From a bacterium (lineage in GTDB: Bacteria > Patescibacteriota > Microgenomatia > UBA10105 > UBA927), in contig JAKAFY010000015.1 of assembly GCA_021817785.1 (NCBI GenBank), forward strand, positions 1 to 40,729: a stretch of DNA of 40,729 nt. Direction: 5' to 3'. The stretch's first letter is position 1; the number at the start of each line of letters is the position of its first letter. Shown here piece after piece: positions 24,249 to 33,102 of the stretch. The notes beneath the pieces were generated by a model. It had not been told where the DNA came from. It searched no databases and saw only the letters and a program-made list of their open reading frames with translations. The translations under genes and the position numbers were made by a program.

Positions 24249-24579
24249 AGAAGAAAAAGTCCGTTTGGCCAAACGCATCAGCGAATTGACTGTCCAGGAC
24301 CCGTTCAGCGATCCGGATCGGACCAATGATAATGCTGCGTCCGATATGGAAGCGAGTGAAGAATCCAACCATGACCGGGTAGCCGCGTTGGTGGAAGAAC
24401 TGAAGGTCCAGCTTGCCAATATCGACGCATCTCTCGGGCATATAGCAGACGGCACGTACGGATTTTGCAGTGTGTGCGGCAACATGATTGATACAGACCG
24501 CTTGTCTGCCATGCCTACGGCAACGCTGTGCCTTATCCACGAAAAAGAATCGGCGGATAAGCGCAAGGCGACGGCATGA
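24199..24579 (+). CDS. DksA/TraR-type zinc finger protein
   Basis: 126 residues. A coiled-coil-like N-terminal half (LKNHLEEEKVRLAKRISEL), acidic middle, and a C-terminal zinc site C90-x2-C93 ... C111-x2-H114 (GFCSVCG and LCLIHEKE). DksA relatives bind RNA polymerase through its secondary channel; the fourth ligand being His is a known variation. The ATG lies inside the end of the Lgt-like gene but has a good AGGAGAAAGGA upstream, so the overlap is credible. The stop overlaps the next start (ATGA). Confidence 0.88.
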   Translation: MQQFPKDVLAGLKNHLEEEKVRLAKRISELTVQDPFSDPDRTNDNAASDMEASEESNHDRVAALVEELKVQLANIDASLGHIADGTYGFCSVCGNMIDTDRLSAMPTATLCLIHEKESADKRKATA

Positions 24580-25316
24580 TAGATCTCCCTGTTTTATTTG
24601 AGGATTCGGACCTTCTCGTAGTCAACAAACCTCCGGGTATTGTGGTAAACCGTGCGGAATCCGTACGGGGCGAAACCGTACAGGATTGGGCTCTCCTTCG
24701 CCAAGGCTACGGCGGACAAGCCGGCGAAACAGAGGATGAAAAAATATTTTTTGAGCGGGCGGGAATCGTACACCGCATAGATAAAGAAACGTCAGGGTGT
24801 CTTCTCATTGCCAAAAACCCGGTAGCATTTGTGGAGCTCCAGCGGCAGTTTAAAGAACATATCATCAAAAAGACATATCTTGCCATCACCCATGGGGCGG
24901 TTGTGCCAGGGGATGGGGAAATACACGCCCCTGTCGGACGTCTGCCGTGGAACCGGGAACGGTTCGGCATCGTGCCGGGTGGCAAGGATTCCGTGACGCG
25001 TTACCATGTGCGGAACACGTGGGAAATACAGGAAGGGAAACAGAAAGAACACATATCGCTACTGGAACTGTTTCCGGAAACCGGACGTACGCACCAAATC
25101 CGCGTGCATTTAAAATATATCAATCACCCCATCGTGGGTGACTGGCAGTATGCGGGACGCAAAACGTCGCGCAGGGACAGGCTTTGGGCTCCGCGGGTCA
25201 TGTTACACGCGTATCGCGTCGTCCTTTTGCATCCGACCGGAGGACGTGAACTTGCAATAGAAGCGCCGATACCGGATGATATGAATAGGGTCATACATCA
25301 GGATCGGGAGGCATAG
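24576..25316 (+). CDS. RluA-family pseudouridine synthase with in-frame palindromic insert
   Basis: 246 residues. Catalytic motif GIVHRIDKETSGCLLIAK with Asp69; then FKEHIIKKTYLAITHG, APVGRLPWNRERFG, and ETGRTHQIRVHLKYINHPIV, all standard for the RluA/RluD family, which converts U to pseudouridine in rRNA or tRNA. There is no S4 domain. Residues about 41-50 (RQGYGGQAG) come from a GC-rich palindromic element inserted in frame between the first strands and the catalytic loop. Coupled to the DksA-like gene by ATGA. Confidence 0.92.
   Translation: MIDLPVLFEDSDLLVVNKPPGIVVNRAESVRGETVQDWALLRQGYGGQAGETEDEKIFFERAGIVHRIDKETSGCLLIAKNPVAFVELQRQFKEHIIKKTYLAITHGAVVPGDGEIHAPVGRLPWNRERFGIVPGGKDSVTRYHVRNTWEIQEGKQKEHISLLELFPETGRTHQIRVHLKYINHPIVGDWQYAGRKTSRRDRLWAPRVMLHAYRVVLLHPTGGRELAIEAPIPDDMNRVIHQDREA
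24697..24728 (+). repeat. Palindromic element inside the pseudouridine synthase gene
   Basis: TTCGCC..GGCT, ten bases, then AGCC..GGCGAA: a hairpin with 6-bp outer and 4-bp inner stems, length about 32 bp, read through in frame as a Gly/Gln-rich peptide. Its sequence type matches short palindromes scattered in CPR genomes. Confidence 0.6.
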
Positions 25317-25355
25317 CATGCCTGCGGGTGGATAGCAGTTGATTCCATATCCTGA

Positions 25356-27101
25356 ATGGGGCCTTATTTACCTGTGTCATCCGGCGTTTCCCTCATCACC
25401 ACGTTCCTGCTTTTGCTTGCTGCAGCGCTCGGCGGCGGGGTCATTGCCATCCGTTTCCGATTGCCGTCCATATTGGGTTATATTGCCGGAGGGATTGTCG
25501 TCGGGTCTTTACTCCCCGGATTCTTTGACCATCAGTTGGTAGAAATGGTGGCCCAAAGCGGCGTTACCCTTTTACTGTTTGCGCTCGGCATAGAATTTTC
25601 GTTTCATAAGCTGAAGCGCATTCTTCATGTCATCGCGTATCCCGCCGTAGGTCAGATACTGCTCACGTTTTTTGCCATCCTCATCGTATTGCTCTTTTTC
25701 CGGATTTCTTTTGTTCCTGCCTTGTATCTTGGTGCAGCTGCGGCGCTTTCGTCGACGGCTATCGTCGTAAAGCTGCTCAGCGAGCGCGGCGAGTTGGAAT
25801 CCGTCCCGGGAGAGGTGGCGACCGGCTGGCTGGTTGTGCAGGATTTGGCCGTCGTACCGATCCTCATCCTCTTGGCTGCGGTGTCCGGCACAAACGCCGG
25901 AACGGCGACGATCTGGTCGTCGTTGGGGACGGTGACCGTCGCTGTGGTGAAAGCCGGGGCAGTACTTGCCGCCGTACTGTACCTCGGGCGGCACGGTATA
26001 CCGAAGTTGTTGACCGTCGTCTCCGGATTCCGCAACCGAGAACTGCTGCTGTTGACGACCATCGGTATTGTCTTTTTTGTCGGCCTGATTACATATGCCG
26101 TCGGACTGTCGATTGCACTGGGCGCGTTTTTGGCGGGTCTTCTGGTTGCGGAGACGAGTCAAAATCATGCCGTATTCGCTGAGATACGGCCATTGCGGGA
26201 TCTGTTTGCCGTCATATTTTTTGTGTCGCTTGGCATGTCATTACCGGTGAGTTCTCTGGTCAGCGTCTGGCCGGTCGTATTAACGCTCACCGTGTGCGTC
26301 GTTGTACTCAAGGGGTTGATCGTTTTCGGATTACTGCGGTTTATGGGGTATCACCGCAAAACGGCATTTCTCGTGGGGCTGTATTTAACCCAGGTCAGCG
26401 AATTCGGATTCATACTGGCGCGTGCGGGTATGGCGGCCGGTGTACTCAGCGAATTGCATGCGACCATTCTTATCGCGGTGACATTTCTTACCATCATGAT
26501 CAGCGCGCCGCTCATCAGCAGGAGTCATGATGTCTACTATGGATTTTCCGCGCTCATGCGCCGGTTTCCGAAATTTTTCCGTGATCTTGATATAGAACAC
26601 GCGTTTCCGAAAGATACCGGGTATCCCATACGTGACCATGTGGTCCTCTGCGGGTACGGTAGGGTAGGGCGCTATATTGGCAGGGCGCTTCAGATGGCAG
26701 GCGTACCGTTTTTGGTTGTCGACTACAATCAGACTGCATTAAAATCCCTGAAAGAATCCGGCATACAGACCGTCTATGGGGATCCTGCGGATAAAGAGGT
26801 GCTGGATTATGCACAGGTGGACCTGGCCCGCGCTATCGTGGTGGCTATCCCGGACCGGCATACGCAGGAAATGGTTATAGGCAACGCCGTATCGCTCAAC
26901 AGAAAAATAAAAATAATCTGCCGTACGCACCACGAAGAAGACCAGCGGCACCTCAAGTCACTCGGAGTGGCGACGGTCGTGCAGCCGGAATTCGAAGCGG
27001 CGCTGACGATTGTCGGACGTTTGCTCAACGAATTCGGCGTGCCGGATGAAGAGATTGCCGGAAAAATGAGCAGACTGAAGATAGAACACGGGGCCGGGTA
27101 A
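25356..27101 (+). CDS. CPA2 monovalent cation:proton antiporter with RCK (TrkA-N) domain, KefB-like
   Basis: 581 residues. Residues about 1-390 hold some twelve helices of the Na+/H+ exchanger fold (LPSILGYIAGGIVVGSLLP, ATGWLVVQDLAVVPILILL, VGLSIALGAFLAGLLVAET, GLYLTQVSEFGFILARAG). After it comes a Rossmann RCK_N domain beginning HVVLCGYGRVGRYIG (GxGxxG 433-438) with the nucleotide-binding acidic VVDYNQ. No RCK_C domain follows. It likely exchanges K+ or Na+ for H+ under nucleotide control and may work with the P3A pump in pH balance (inference). ATG 25356 is chosen by the fit to the first helix. Confidence 0.93.
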   Translation: MGPYLPVSSGVSLITTFLLLLAAALGGGVIAIRFRLPSILGYIAGGIVVGSLLPGFFDHQLVEMVAQSGVTLLLFALGIEFSFHKLKRILHVIAYPAVGQILLTFFAILIVLLFFRISFVPALYLGAAAALSSTAIVVKLLSERGELESVPGEVATGWLVVQDLAVVPILILLAAVSGTNAGTATIWSSLGTVTVAVVKAGAVLAAVLYLGRHGIPKLLTVVSGFRNRELLLLTTIGIVFFVGLITYAVGLSIALGAFLAGLLVAETSQNHAVFAEIRPLRDLFAVIFFVSLGMSLPVSSLVSVWPVVLTLTVCVVVLKGLIVFGLLRFMGYHRKTAFLVGLYLTQVSEFGFILARAGMAAGVLSELHATILIAVTFLTIMISAPLISRSHDVYYGFSALMRRFPKFFRDLDIEHAFPKDTGYPIRDHVVLCGYGRVGRYIGRALQMAGVPFLVVDYNQTALKSLKESGIQTVYGDPADKEVLDYAQVDLARAIVVAIPDRHTQEMVIGNAVSLNRKIKIICRTHHEEDQRHLKSLGVATVVQPEFEAALTIVGRLLNEFGVPDEEIAGKMSRLKIEHGAG

Positions 27102-27115
27102 AGAGCTCTCCGTGA

Positions 27116-27121
27116 TACAAT
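27116..27121 (+). promoter_or_regulatory. -10 box (TACAAT) of tgt
   Basis: TACAAT ends 6 nt before the tgt ATG; no Shine-Dalgarno. Confidence 0.45.
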
Positions 27122-27127
27122 ACCCCA

Positions 27128-28318
27128 ATGCGCGGATTTCACTTTACAGAAACACATCACGATCCTCACAGCGCCGCACGGCTTGGCCGCATTACGACAC
27201 CCCATGGCACGATTGATACTCCTGCGTTTGTCCCCGTGGGTACGCAGGCGACGGTTAAATCCCTTACGCCGGACGATTTGCATACGCTGGGCGTCGAGCT
27301 GTTTTTTGTCAACACGTATCACACCTATCTCCGTCCGAATCTTGACGTGATCAAAACATTCGGCGGCCTCCATGCGTTTATGGGGTGGCACGGGCCGATC
27401 ATCACGGATAGCGGCGGATTTCAGGTATTTTCGCTCGCCCGGCCAAAATATAAACCGCTAGACCGGGATGAAGAGAACGCGACGCTGGTGAATATTTCGG
27501 AAGACGGGGTTACGTTCCGCTCGCACTGGGACGGGAGCGAACATTACTTTACGCCGGAAACCTCCATGCAGTACCAGTGGACATTGGGGAGCGATATCCA
27601 TATCGCATTTGACGAATGCACGACGTATCCTACGACTCCGGAATATGCCAGAAAGGCCATGGATAGGACGCACCGGTGGCTCGTGCGAAGTATTGCAGAA
27701 CATGCACGGCAGGCAGCGAGTATTCCAAATCGTCCGTATCAGGCATTGTACGGCGCCATACAGGGAAGTATTTACGAAGCGTTACGGAAGGAATCTGCAC
27801 ACTATATATGTAGTCTTGATACCGACGGGATTGCCATCGGCGGCGTATCGGTCGGGGAGAGTAAAGAAGAAATGCGGCAGGTACTCGATTGGGTAATGCC
27901 GGTATTGCCTGCCCAAAAACCGCGCCATTTGCTTGGGGTGGGCGAAATCGACGATATCTTCGTCCTGATCGAACACGGAGTGGATACATTTGACTGTGTA
28001 CAGCCGACCCGGATTGCGCGCATGGGCAGGGTCTATGTGCTGCCGGGCGAAGGATCACAGGGGTTTGATATCGATATCACCCATGTACAATATAAACAAG
28101 ACACGAAGCCCATCGATCCGCAGTGTTCGTGTTATACCTGCACGCATTTCTCGCGCGCATATCTTCATCATCTGTTCCGTGTGCGGGAACTTTTGGGCTA
28201 CCGGCTCGCGTCACTGCATAACTTGTATTATATAAATTCGCTCGTCCGTGCTATCCGCCGGTCGATTGCGGACGGATCATTCCTTGAATTGAAGAAGCAA
28301 TGGCTTTACAATAAATAA
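27128..28318 (+). CDS. tgt: tRNA-guanine transglycosylase
   Basis: 396 residues; exchanges G34 of GUN tRNAs (Asp, Asn, His, Tyr) for a queuosine precursor. The catalytic residues are visible: Asp94 in ITDSGGFQVFS and the nucleophile Asp289 in FDCVQPTRIARMG. The zinc site is complete: C333-x-C335-x2-C338 and His364. GAIQGS and GGVSVGESKEEM are further family marks. No queuosine synthesis genes are nearby, so the base may be salvaged. Begins right after a -10 box. Confidence 0.96.
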   Translation: MRGFHFTETHHDPHSAARLGRITTPHGTIDTPAFVPVGTQATVKSLTPDDLHTLGVELFFVNTYHTYLRPNLDVIKTFGGLHAFMGWHGPIITDSGGFQVFSLARPKYKPLDRDEENATLVNISEDGVTFRSHWDGSEHYFTPETSMQYQWTLGSDIHIAFDECTTYPTTPEYARKAMDRTHRWLVRSIAEHARQAASIPNRPYQALYGAIQGSIYEALRKESAHYICSLDTDGIAIGGVSVGESKEEMRQVLDWVMPVLPAQKPRHLLGVGEIDDIFVLIEHGVDTFDCVQPTRIARMGRVYVLPGEGSQGFDIDITHVQYKQDTKPIDPQCSCYTCTHFSRAYLHHLFRVRELLGYRLASLHNLYYINSLVRAIRRSIADGSFLELKKQWLYNK

Positions 28319-28364
28319 AATAACCCGACCGTCGCAAAGCTATGGCGGGTAAAGGAGGAATACT

Positions 28365-28511
28365 ATGGGATCATTTGGTGGTTTTTATAAAGGGGAAAAG
28401 AAAAAAGCAAAAAAGTCCGAGTTGGAGAAAAAAGCACAAAAACAATTGTCCGGCAATTCCTGGCAGTTGCCGCAGGTCGAAATCATCCAGAAAAAGAAAA
28501 AGGACTGGTAA
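28365..28511 (+). CDS. Small lysine-rich protein, 48 residues
   Basis: MGSFGGFYKGEKKKAKKS onward, ending QKKKKDW. It has a very strong Shine-Dalgarno (AAAGGAGG, 6 nt before the ATG), 46 nt after tgt, and is too good a translation signal to ignore. Basic, hydrophilic, no membrane segment; could bind nucleic acid or the ribosome, but no family is recognised. Likely cotranscribed with the next gene. Confidence 0.65.
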   Translation: MGSFGGFYKGEKKKAKKSELEKKAQKQLSGNSWQLPQVEIIQKKKKDW

Positions 28512-28538
28512 CATTCTTCCTCCCAGGTGAGCTTGCCC

Positions 28539-29501
28539 ATGAACACGCACAGCGGGACCAATCAACGCAAACATAAACGGGCGCTGAAAGGCGTGGTGTG
28601 GTTTGGCGCTTTGCTCGCACTGCTATTCCTTGGTGTATTTGCGTTTTTTCGCCTGACCGGTGGCGCCTCATTTCGCACGAGTATGGTGGTGGTCGGTAAT
28701 CCTATGCATGTCGTGTCATGGAATGCCGACAGGACGGCGGCGACCATCCTCGATCTGCCGGAAGACGTGTCTATAGATGCCACGGGAGGATACGGCACCT
28801 ATGCCATCGGTTCGCTCTTTACCCTGGATCAGCTGGATCATAAAAACGGCAGGGTATTTGTCTCCAGTGTGTCCGATGCGGTGGGACTGCCGATTTTTTG
28901 GTATATCGAAGGATCTGATCGTTCAGTAGGCATGACGCCTGTCATGCTGGTACGGAACATTTTTTCCTGGGGCAACGTCTGGAAAGCGCTTACCGGACAG
29001 CTTCATGGGACTCTGCCGCTTCTCCCCCGGATTGCATATACGCTTGCGGCTCAGGGAGTATCATCTGACGCCGTGACCGCCGTGTCGGCGCAGAATGCGT
29101 TTATATCCGCTTCACAACCGGACGGTAGCACCATCAGAAAACTCGATACCAATCGCTTGGATTACAGTATCGATACCGCATTTCTGGATAGCGGGTTGCG
29201 TGCCGAAGGGTTGTCCGTTGCCGTCTATAACACCACCAAAGTGCCGTTGGTAGGCCAGAAAGCCGCGCGGGTGCTCAGCCACCTGGGGTTGCAGTTGGTA
29301 TTTGTCGGCAATGCACCCGCCGACCTGACTGCGTGTTCTTTGGCGGGATCTCCGAGCGCCCTGAAAAGCAAGACCGCCGTGTTTATCCGCAGTTATTTCC
29401 ACTGCACCGGGGAGCAAACACCGAACGGCGTAAATAGCGTTTCCGACCTATCCCTTTTCCTGGGTACGGAGTATGCGTCGCAGTTTGTCGCATCAAAGTA
29501 A
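28539..29501 (+). CDS. Membrane-anchored protein with LytR_C-like C-terminal domain
   Basis: 320 residues. A basic N-terminus and one anchor helix (GVVWFGALLALLFLGVFAFF) are followed by an alpha/beta region reminiscent of LCP proteins (MVVVGNPMHVVSWNADRTAA, ILDLPEDVSID) and a C-terminal domain with LSVAVYNTTKVPLVGQKAAR, VLSHLGLQLVFVGNA of LytR_C type. The catalytic arginines of LCP phosphotransferases are not obvious, so enzymatic activity is doubtful. Start at ATG 28539 with AGGTGA 8 nt upstream. Envelope role inferred. Confidence 0.75.
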   Translation: MNTHSGTNQRKHKRALKGVVWFGALLALLFLGVFAFFRLTGGASFRTSMVVVGNPMHVVSWNADRTAATILDLPEDVSIDATGGYGTYAIGSLFTLDQLDHKNGRVFVSSVSDAVGLPIFWYIEGSDRSVGMTPVMLVRNIFSWGNVWKALTGQLHGTLPLLPRIAYTLAAQGVSSDAVTAVSAQNAFISASQPDGSTIRKLDTNRLDYSIDTAFLDSGLRAEGLSVAVYNTTKVPLVGQKAARVLSHLGLQLVFVGNAPADLTACSLAGSPSALKSKTAVFIRSYFHCTGEQTPNGVNSVSDLSLFLGTEYASQFVASK

Positions 29502-29515
29502 CGGGAAGGATCCGG

Positions 29516-30220
29516 TTATTCTCCGGATGTTTCGGATTCTTCTTCAGACGGTCCTCCGGCGTCCGGTGTCCGGTCCGAAGCACTAAACGGCATGTAAATG
29601 CCCGTCGATGCAAATGACGGCTGGGTTGCAAATCGTTTTCCCCGTGTGAGTTCCCGCAAAAATACCGTTACTGAATTTTTTCCGATGGATTTGATGAGTA
29701 CCTGGTAGGTATTGCCGCCCGCTAAAAATTTGATGAGACGGAACGACAAATCATCGGGCAGAGCCGCAAGGTATATATTGTGTAAATTCCGTATTTCTAC
29801 GACATGGTTTTTGGCGTGCAGCAGGACTTCTTCCCCCGGACAGGCGCTGGACAATGTAGCTACCGGGGCGGCGTTGACACACTCTACGATTTTTGTCTTC
29901 CCTGGTTCTTCCAGGAAAAACATGGGCGATACCGTGCGTTTGGGCATGCCGCGCAGATCCTTTTGGCGGACGGTGGTGAGTTTATGCAAATTTTTCAGTG
30001 CGATCTGATTGTACGTATCCAGTTTGGTAACTTTCAGAAATGTTTTTTTGGCCTCCGTAAGCTGGCCATCCTGCAGATATGCGAAGCCCAATCGGTTTAA
30101 AATATTTACATTTTGCTTGTCTGTTTTGAGGAGCGCGGTGTTTATTTTTATGGCCTCGGGCCAGTTCTGGGAGAGGGCGGCTTCGATGGCATCCTGGTGA
30201 GAAAACTGAGAGTCGCTCAT
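29516..30220 (-). CDS. TPR-repeat protein
   Basis: 234 residues. The first about 80 residues make two tetratricopeptide units (AIEAALSQNWPEAIKINTAL and ILNRLGFAYLQDGQLTEAKK), followed by a basic hinge (KLTTVRQKDLRGMPKRT) and a beta-rich region (PGEEVLLHAKNHVVEIRNL) of unknown fold; the tail is acidic and Ser/Glu-rich (PSEEESETSGE). A scaffold role is likely; no enzyme motif. Start at ATG 30220, 8 nt after TACACT. Confidence 0.75.
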   Translation of the reverse strand: MSDSQFSHQDAIEAALSQNWPEAIKINTALLKTDKQNVNILNRLGFAYLQDGQLTEAKKTFLKVTKLDTYNQIALKNLHKLTTVRQKDLRGMPKRTVSPMFFLEEPGKTKIVECVNAAPVATLSSACPGEEVLLHAKNHVVEIRNLHNIYLAALPDDLSFRLIKFLAGGNTYQVLIKSIGKNSVTVFLRELTRGKRFATQPSFASTGIYMPFSASDRTPDAGGPSEEESETSGE

Positions 30221-30228
30221 GGGGTGAA

Positions 30229-30256
30229 AGTGTATCGGTTTCTTGAGAAAAGTCAA
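30229..30256 (-). promoter_or_regulatory. Promoter of the TPR gene
   Basis: Minus strand TTGACT, 16 nt, TACACT, then 8 nt to the ATG. It overlaps the divergent yebC promoter. Confidence 0.5.
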
Positions 30257-30271
30257 TACAGCAGATACAAT
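30243..30271 (+). promoter_or_regulatory. Promoter of yebC
   Basis: TTGAGA, 17 nt, TACAAT, then 9 nt to the ATG. It shares sequence with the divergent TPR promoter (-35 regions interleaved). Confidence 0.55.
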
Positions 30272-30280
30272 ACGAGGGAT

Positions 30281-31000
30281 ATGAGCGGCCATTCCAAATG
30301 GAGTAAGGTCAAGCACCAGAAAGCGGTAACCGACGTCGTCAAAAGTACGGCATTTACCCGGGCATCACGCGCGCTCACTGTCGCGGTGCATGAAGGCGGC
30401 GGGATTGCCGACCCGGATAAAAATTTCCGCCTGCGTCTGGCGATAGAAAAAGCCCGTGAAGTGAATATGCCGAAAGACACGATAGAACGGGCGATACAGC
30501 GGGCCGTGGACGCGGGGTCGGCAGCATACGAGCAGGTGATGTATGAAGGGTACGGCCCGGGAGGAATCGCCATGCTTGTGGAGGCTGCGACCGATAATCA
30601 CCAGCGAACAAGCGCAAACATCAAACATCAGTTCGACCGGGCAGGAGGATCTGTCGCATCGCCGGGAGCAGTGAGTTTTCAGTTCCAGCGGGTAGGGATT
30701 CTGGTTGTTGAAAAAAACGGCAAATCCCTCGATGACATGCTGGAATCGGCCTTAGCAGTCAACGCGGATAATGTCATTGAACGTACGGACATGTTTGAAG
30801 TCTATACCAAGGCCACTGCGGTCGCATCGGCAAAAGACCAGCTGGTAGCCCAGGGATGGATAGTAGATAATTGGGAAATCATCATGCAGCCGACGACGAT
30901 GGTGCAGCCGCCTGAGGATATCCGGCAAAAAAATGAAGCATTAATTTCGGAATTAGAAACACTGGATGACGTACAGCACGTATTTAGCACGATGGAATAG
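30281..31000 (+). CDS. yebC: YebC/PmpR family protein
   Basis: 239 residues. Opens MSGHSKWSKVKHQKAVTD, the hallmark of the family, with NMPKDTIERAIQR, YEGYGPGGIAMLVEAATDN and the C-terminal LETLDDVQHVFSTME. Family members act as transcription regulators and, as shown more recently for some, help ribosomes on proline-rich stretches. A longer in-frame reading from 30113 overlaps the TPR gene and lacks support; the promoter supports ATG 30281. Confidence 0.95.
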   Translation: MSGHSKWSKVKHQKAVTDVVKSTAFTRASRALTVAVHEGGGIADPDKNFRLRLAIEKAREVNMPKDTIERAIQRAVDAGSAAYEQVMYEGYGPGGIAMLVEAATDNHQRTSANIKHQFDRAGGSVASPGAVSFQFQRVGILVVEKNGKSLDDMLESALAVNADNVIERTDMFEVYTKATAVASAKDQLVAQGWIVDNWEIIMQPTTMVQPPEDIRQKNEALISELETLDDVQHVFSTME

Positions 31001-31014
31001 GGGAGTACATGACT

Positions 31015-31857
31015 ATGAAACGATTGCCATTTGTGACGGTACTTACCAAACGGTTCCGGCGCTGGGACAAATCCAATACGCTGACCAAACGCCAGCAGTT
31101 TGTCGTCATTACCGTGATACTGACGGCGGTTCTGATGCTGACGCAGTTGGTTTCGCTGGATCTGCGGTATCCCATGATCGGTATTTTGTCGGTTTTGACC
31201 TATGGGTTATGCGCCTTTGGCTTGCGTGAAGATTTACGGGGGGCAGAGTGGGTGACGTTGTTGACGCTTCCTACCTTGTTTACCGCGGCGGTGGCTGTGT
31301 TTTATTTTTTGCTGCCGACACGATGGCTGACCAGATTGCCGGTTGCGGTATTGTACGCCATCGGCATGTATGCGTTGTTGCTGACCGAGAATATATATAA
31401 TGTGGCCGCTGCCCGGACCATCGCACTGCTTCGTGCGGCACACTCTGTCGGATTTTTGCTGACACTGACTACCTATTTTTTGTTGGTGCAGACGATACTG
31501 GCCTACCGGCTAGCTGCGTGGTTTAACGCAGGGTTGGTAGGACTGGTGACGTATCCGTTGACGATCCAGATATTATGGGCAATGGATTTAGAGCCCATGA
31601 TAGGGAAGCGGGTACGGGATGTGAGCCTGGTGATCACTGCGATTTCCGTAGAAATAGCCTGGATATTCTCACTTTGGCCCGTTCGCACGACATTATTGGC
31701 ACTTTTTCTCACCACCTGCTTTTATGGGCTGGCGGGCATGGCACAACAGTATCTTACGGACCGCTTATATAAGCGGACGGTCTGGGAATTTTTTGGCGTG
31801 GTTTCCATTGTATTTTTTATCCTGATTTTTACAGCAAATTGGCGGGCTGCAATGTAA
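31015..31857 (+). CDS. Polytopic membrane protein of unknown function
   Basis: 280 residues, about eight hydrophobic helices after a basic start (KRLPFVTVLTKRFRRWDK). Features are an ALLLTENIYNVAAARTIALL segment and a conserved-looking DLEPMIGKRVRDV loop. No transporter or enzyme signature recognised; similar proteins seem frequent in CPR genomes. ATG 31015 is preferred over 31009 because GGGGAG lies 9 nt before it. It follows yebC by 14 nt, likely in one transcript. Confidence 0.75.
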   Translation: MKRLPFVTVLTKRFRRWDKSNTLTKRQQFVVITVILTAVLMLTQLVSLDLRYPMIGILSVLTYGLCAFGLREDLRGAEWVTLLTLPTLFTAAVAVFYFLLPTRWLTRLPVAVLYAIGMYALLLTENIYNVAAARTIALLRAAHSVGFLLTLTTYFLLVQTILAYRLAAWFNAGLVGLVTYPLTIQILWAMDLEPMIGKRVRDVSLVITAISVEIAWIFSLWPVRTTLLALFLTTCFYGLAGMAQQYLTDRLYKRTVWEFFGVVSIVFFILIFTANWRAAM

Positions 31858-31970
31858 CATGCGCCCGGCTCCATATACTATTTCTTCGCATGCAGAGGCC
31901 GGGGAGAGGGTAGTGGGACATGATATAGTTTGATATAGTTAAGTCTTAGGCCTATAATATTATAGGTCAA

Positions 31971-31979
31971 TGTGGATAA
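31971..31979 (-). promoter_or_regulatory. Single consensus DnaA-box sequence
   Basis: TTATCCACA on the minus strand, in the AT-rich left part of the gene-free region. A lone 9-mer can occur by chance. Confidence 0.25.
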
Positions 31980-32160
31980 TTTATTTCACGGTTTGAACAT
32001 TATATTTTCACACGTGTTGCTGAGCTGAATTCAGCCTCAAAACGTCGTGTTATAGGGTAGAGCAGGGTTTCCATGTTCCCCATGGTGGGTGCTCCACACG
32101 GGTTACTCCATCCGCTTCTTTGAGTACATACGTTGTGCGATAAAATAGTTGTTTGGATTG

Positions 32161-32538
32161 TTATTACGCTCTAAATCGTATTATGTCGAGCAGAGAATGT
32201 ACTGAAATTCAGCCTCAAATATAATCGTTTAGAGCATAATACGGCGCTAAATATACCCGAACAGTACTAGGCTTCGCACCATACCGGACAGAGCGCTAAC
32301 GCGGAGCCGTGTGCTGTTCTGATTGTTTTTGAGGCTAATATGTATCATTTGGAGCGTTGTAACGCTCTACATCCTCTTATGCGAAAACCTGCGGATATTG
32401 TCATTTTTGCTCTGCAAAGTATCGAATTAGAGCATAATAACGCGCTAAATGCGATGTCACAGGGCGATATGGCATCGGTGCGGGTAGTGTAGGGCCAGCC
32501 TCAGAATTGATCATTTGGAGCATAATAACGCGCTAAAT
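32161..32538 (+). repeat. Family of about 29-bp imperfect palindromic repeats
   Basis: Copies at 32225-32252, 32344-32372, 32421-32450 and 32510-32538, plus a reversed partial copy at 32161-32178. Shared core TTTRGAGCATAATAACGC then GCTAAAT; the ends (TTTAGAGC/GCGCTAAA) nearly pair. A GCCTCA motif, in either orientation, lies shortly before three of the copies. Spacing is irregular (119, 77 and 89 bp). Confidence 0.7.
32259..32330 (+). terminator. Long hairpin followed by T-tract
   Basis: GAACAG (32259-32264) pairs with CTGTTC (32314-32319); inside, GGCT.CGC pairs with GCG.AGCC; TTGTTTTT follows. The form is that of an intrinsic terminator or the end of a small RNA. Confidence 0.4.
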
Positions 32539-32794
32539 TGCGACGTCATAAAAAACCCGAATGCCTGTATTTGCGAGCGTCTTTGTCTATACATATGTTT
32601 CATATAATACCAGGACATTCGGATTGAACGATCGGGCGGCACTCGTGCACACGCGAAGCAGGTGTGTTCCGGAAGTGGTGCCCCTCAATCCCCAGGGTAC
32701 CCGCTGCGACACATATATTTGCCCGTACCCGCACCTGCGGTAGAACGCATATTCCCGGCCAGGGTAGGTATGATCTACTGTGTCGCACAATAAT

Positions 32795-32864
32795 ACTTTT
32801 GCGACGTGTAGCGCGGTCGCAAAAGTCAGCGTGCGTTGTTGCGACGTCGATGACGCCATCGCAA
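32795..32864. repeat. Pair of GCGAC hairpins
   Basis: First: ACTTTTGCGAC, 10-nt loop, GTCGCAAAAGT (11 bp, perfect). Second: TTGCGA-CGTC, GAT, GACG-cca-TCGCAA. The pair is enclosed by CAATAATAC/GTTATTATTG near-inverted repeats. A sister pair lies at 33898-33967. Confidence 0.65.
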
Positions 32865-33102
32865 AATGCACGTTATTATTGTTTATATCCATACGTTTTT
32901 TTCAACTCTCCCGCCATTGGATTCCCGTCGTTTTCCTAATCTGTGTACACTTGTATGTTTATCGACCGTTTCGATGTTTGGGAAAACCCGTTTATTTTGT
33001 CCGGACGGGCCAAATGATTTTCTGACCCCATGTTGAGACGATCAACTATATGGCTTCGTAGAATCAGGGGCCTTGTAGGTCACTACAGGGGCTCAAATTT
33101 GA

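Noticed and set aside
25572-26168. 198-codon minus-strand ORF opposite the antiporter
   Set aside because: Arg/Gln-rich low-complexity translation typical of an antisense shadow of a membrane protein gene.
31971-31979. Firm oriC call
   Set aside because: Only one consensus DnaA box, no dnaA or dnaN in the window, skew not computed; kept only as one reading of the region.
32225-32538. CRISPR-like array
   Set aside because: Repeats are about 29 bp but imperfect, spacing is irregular (about 50-90 bp between copies), and no cas genes are near.
32561-33025. Several 60-100 codon ORFs in the gene-free region
   Set aside because: They run through hairpins and repeats on both strands, with no start signals or family resemblance.
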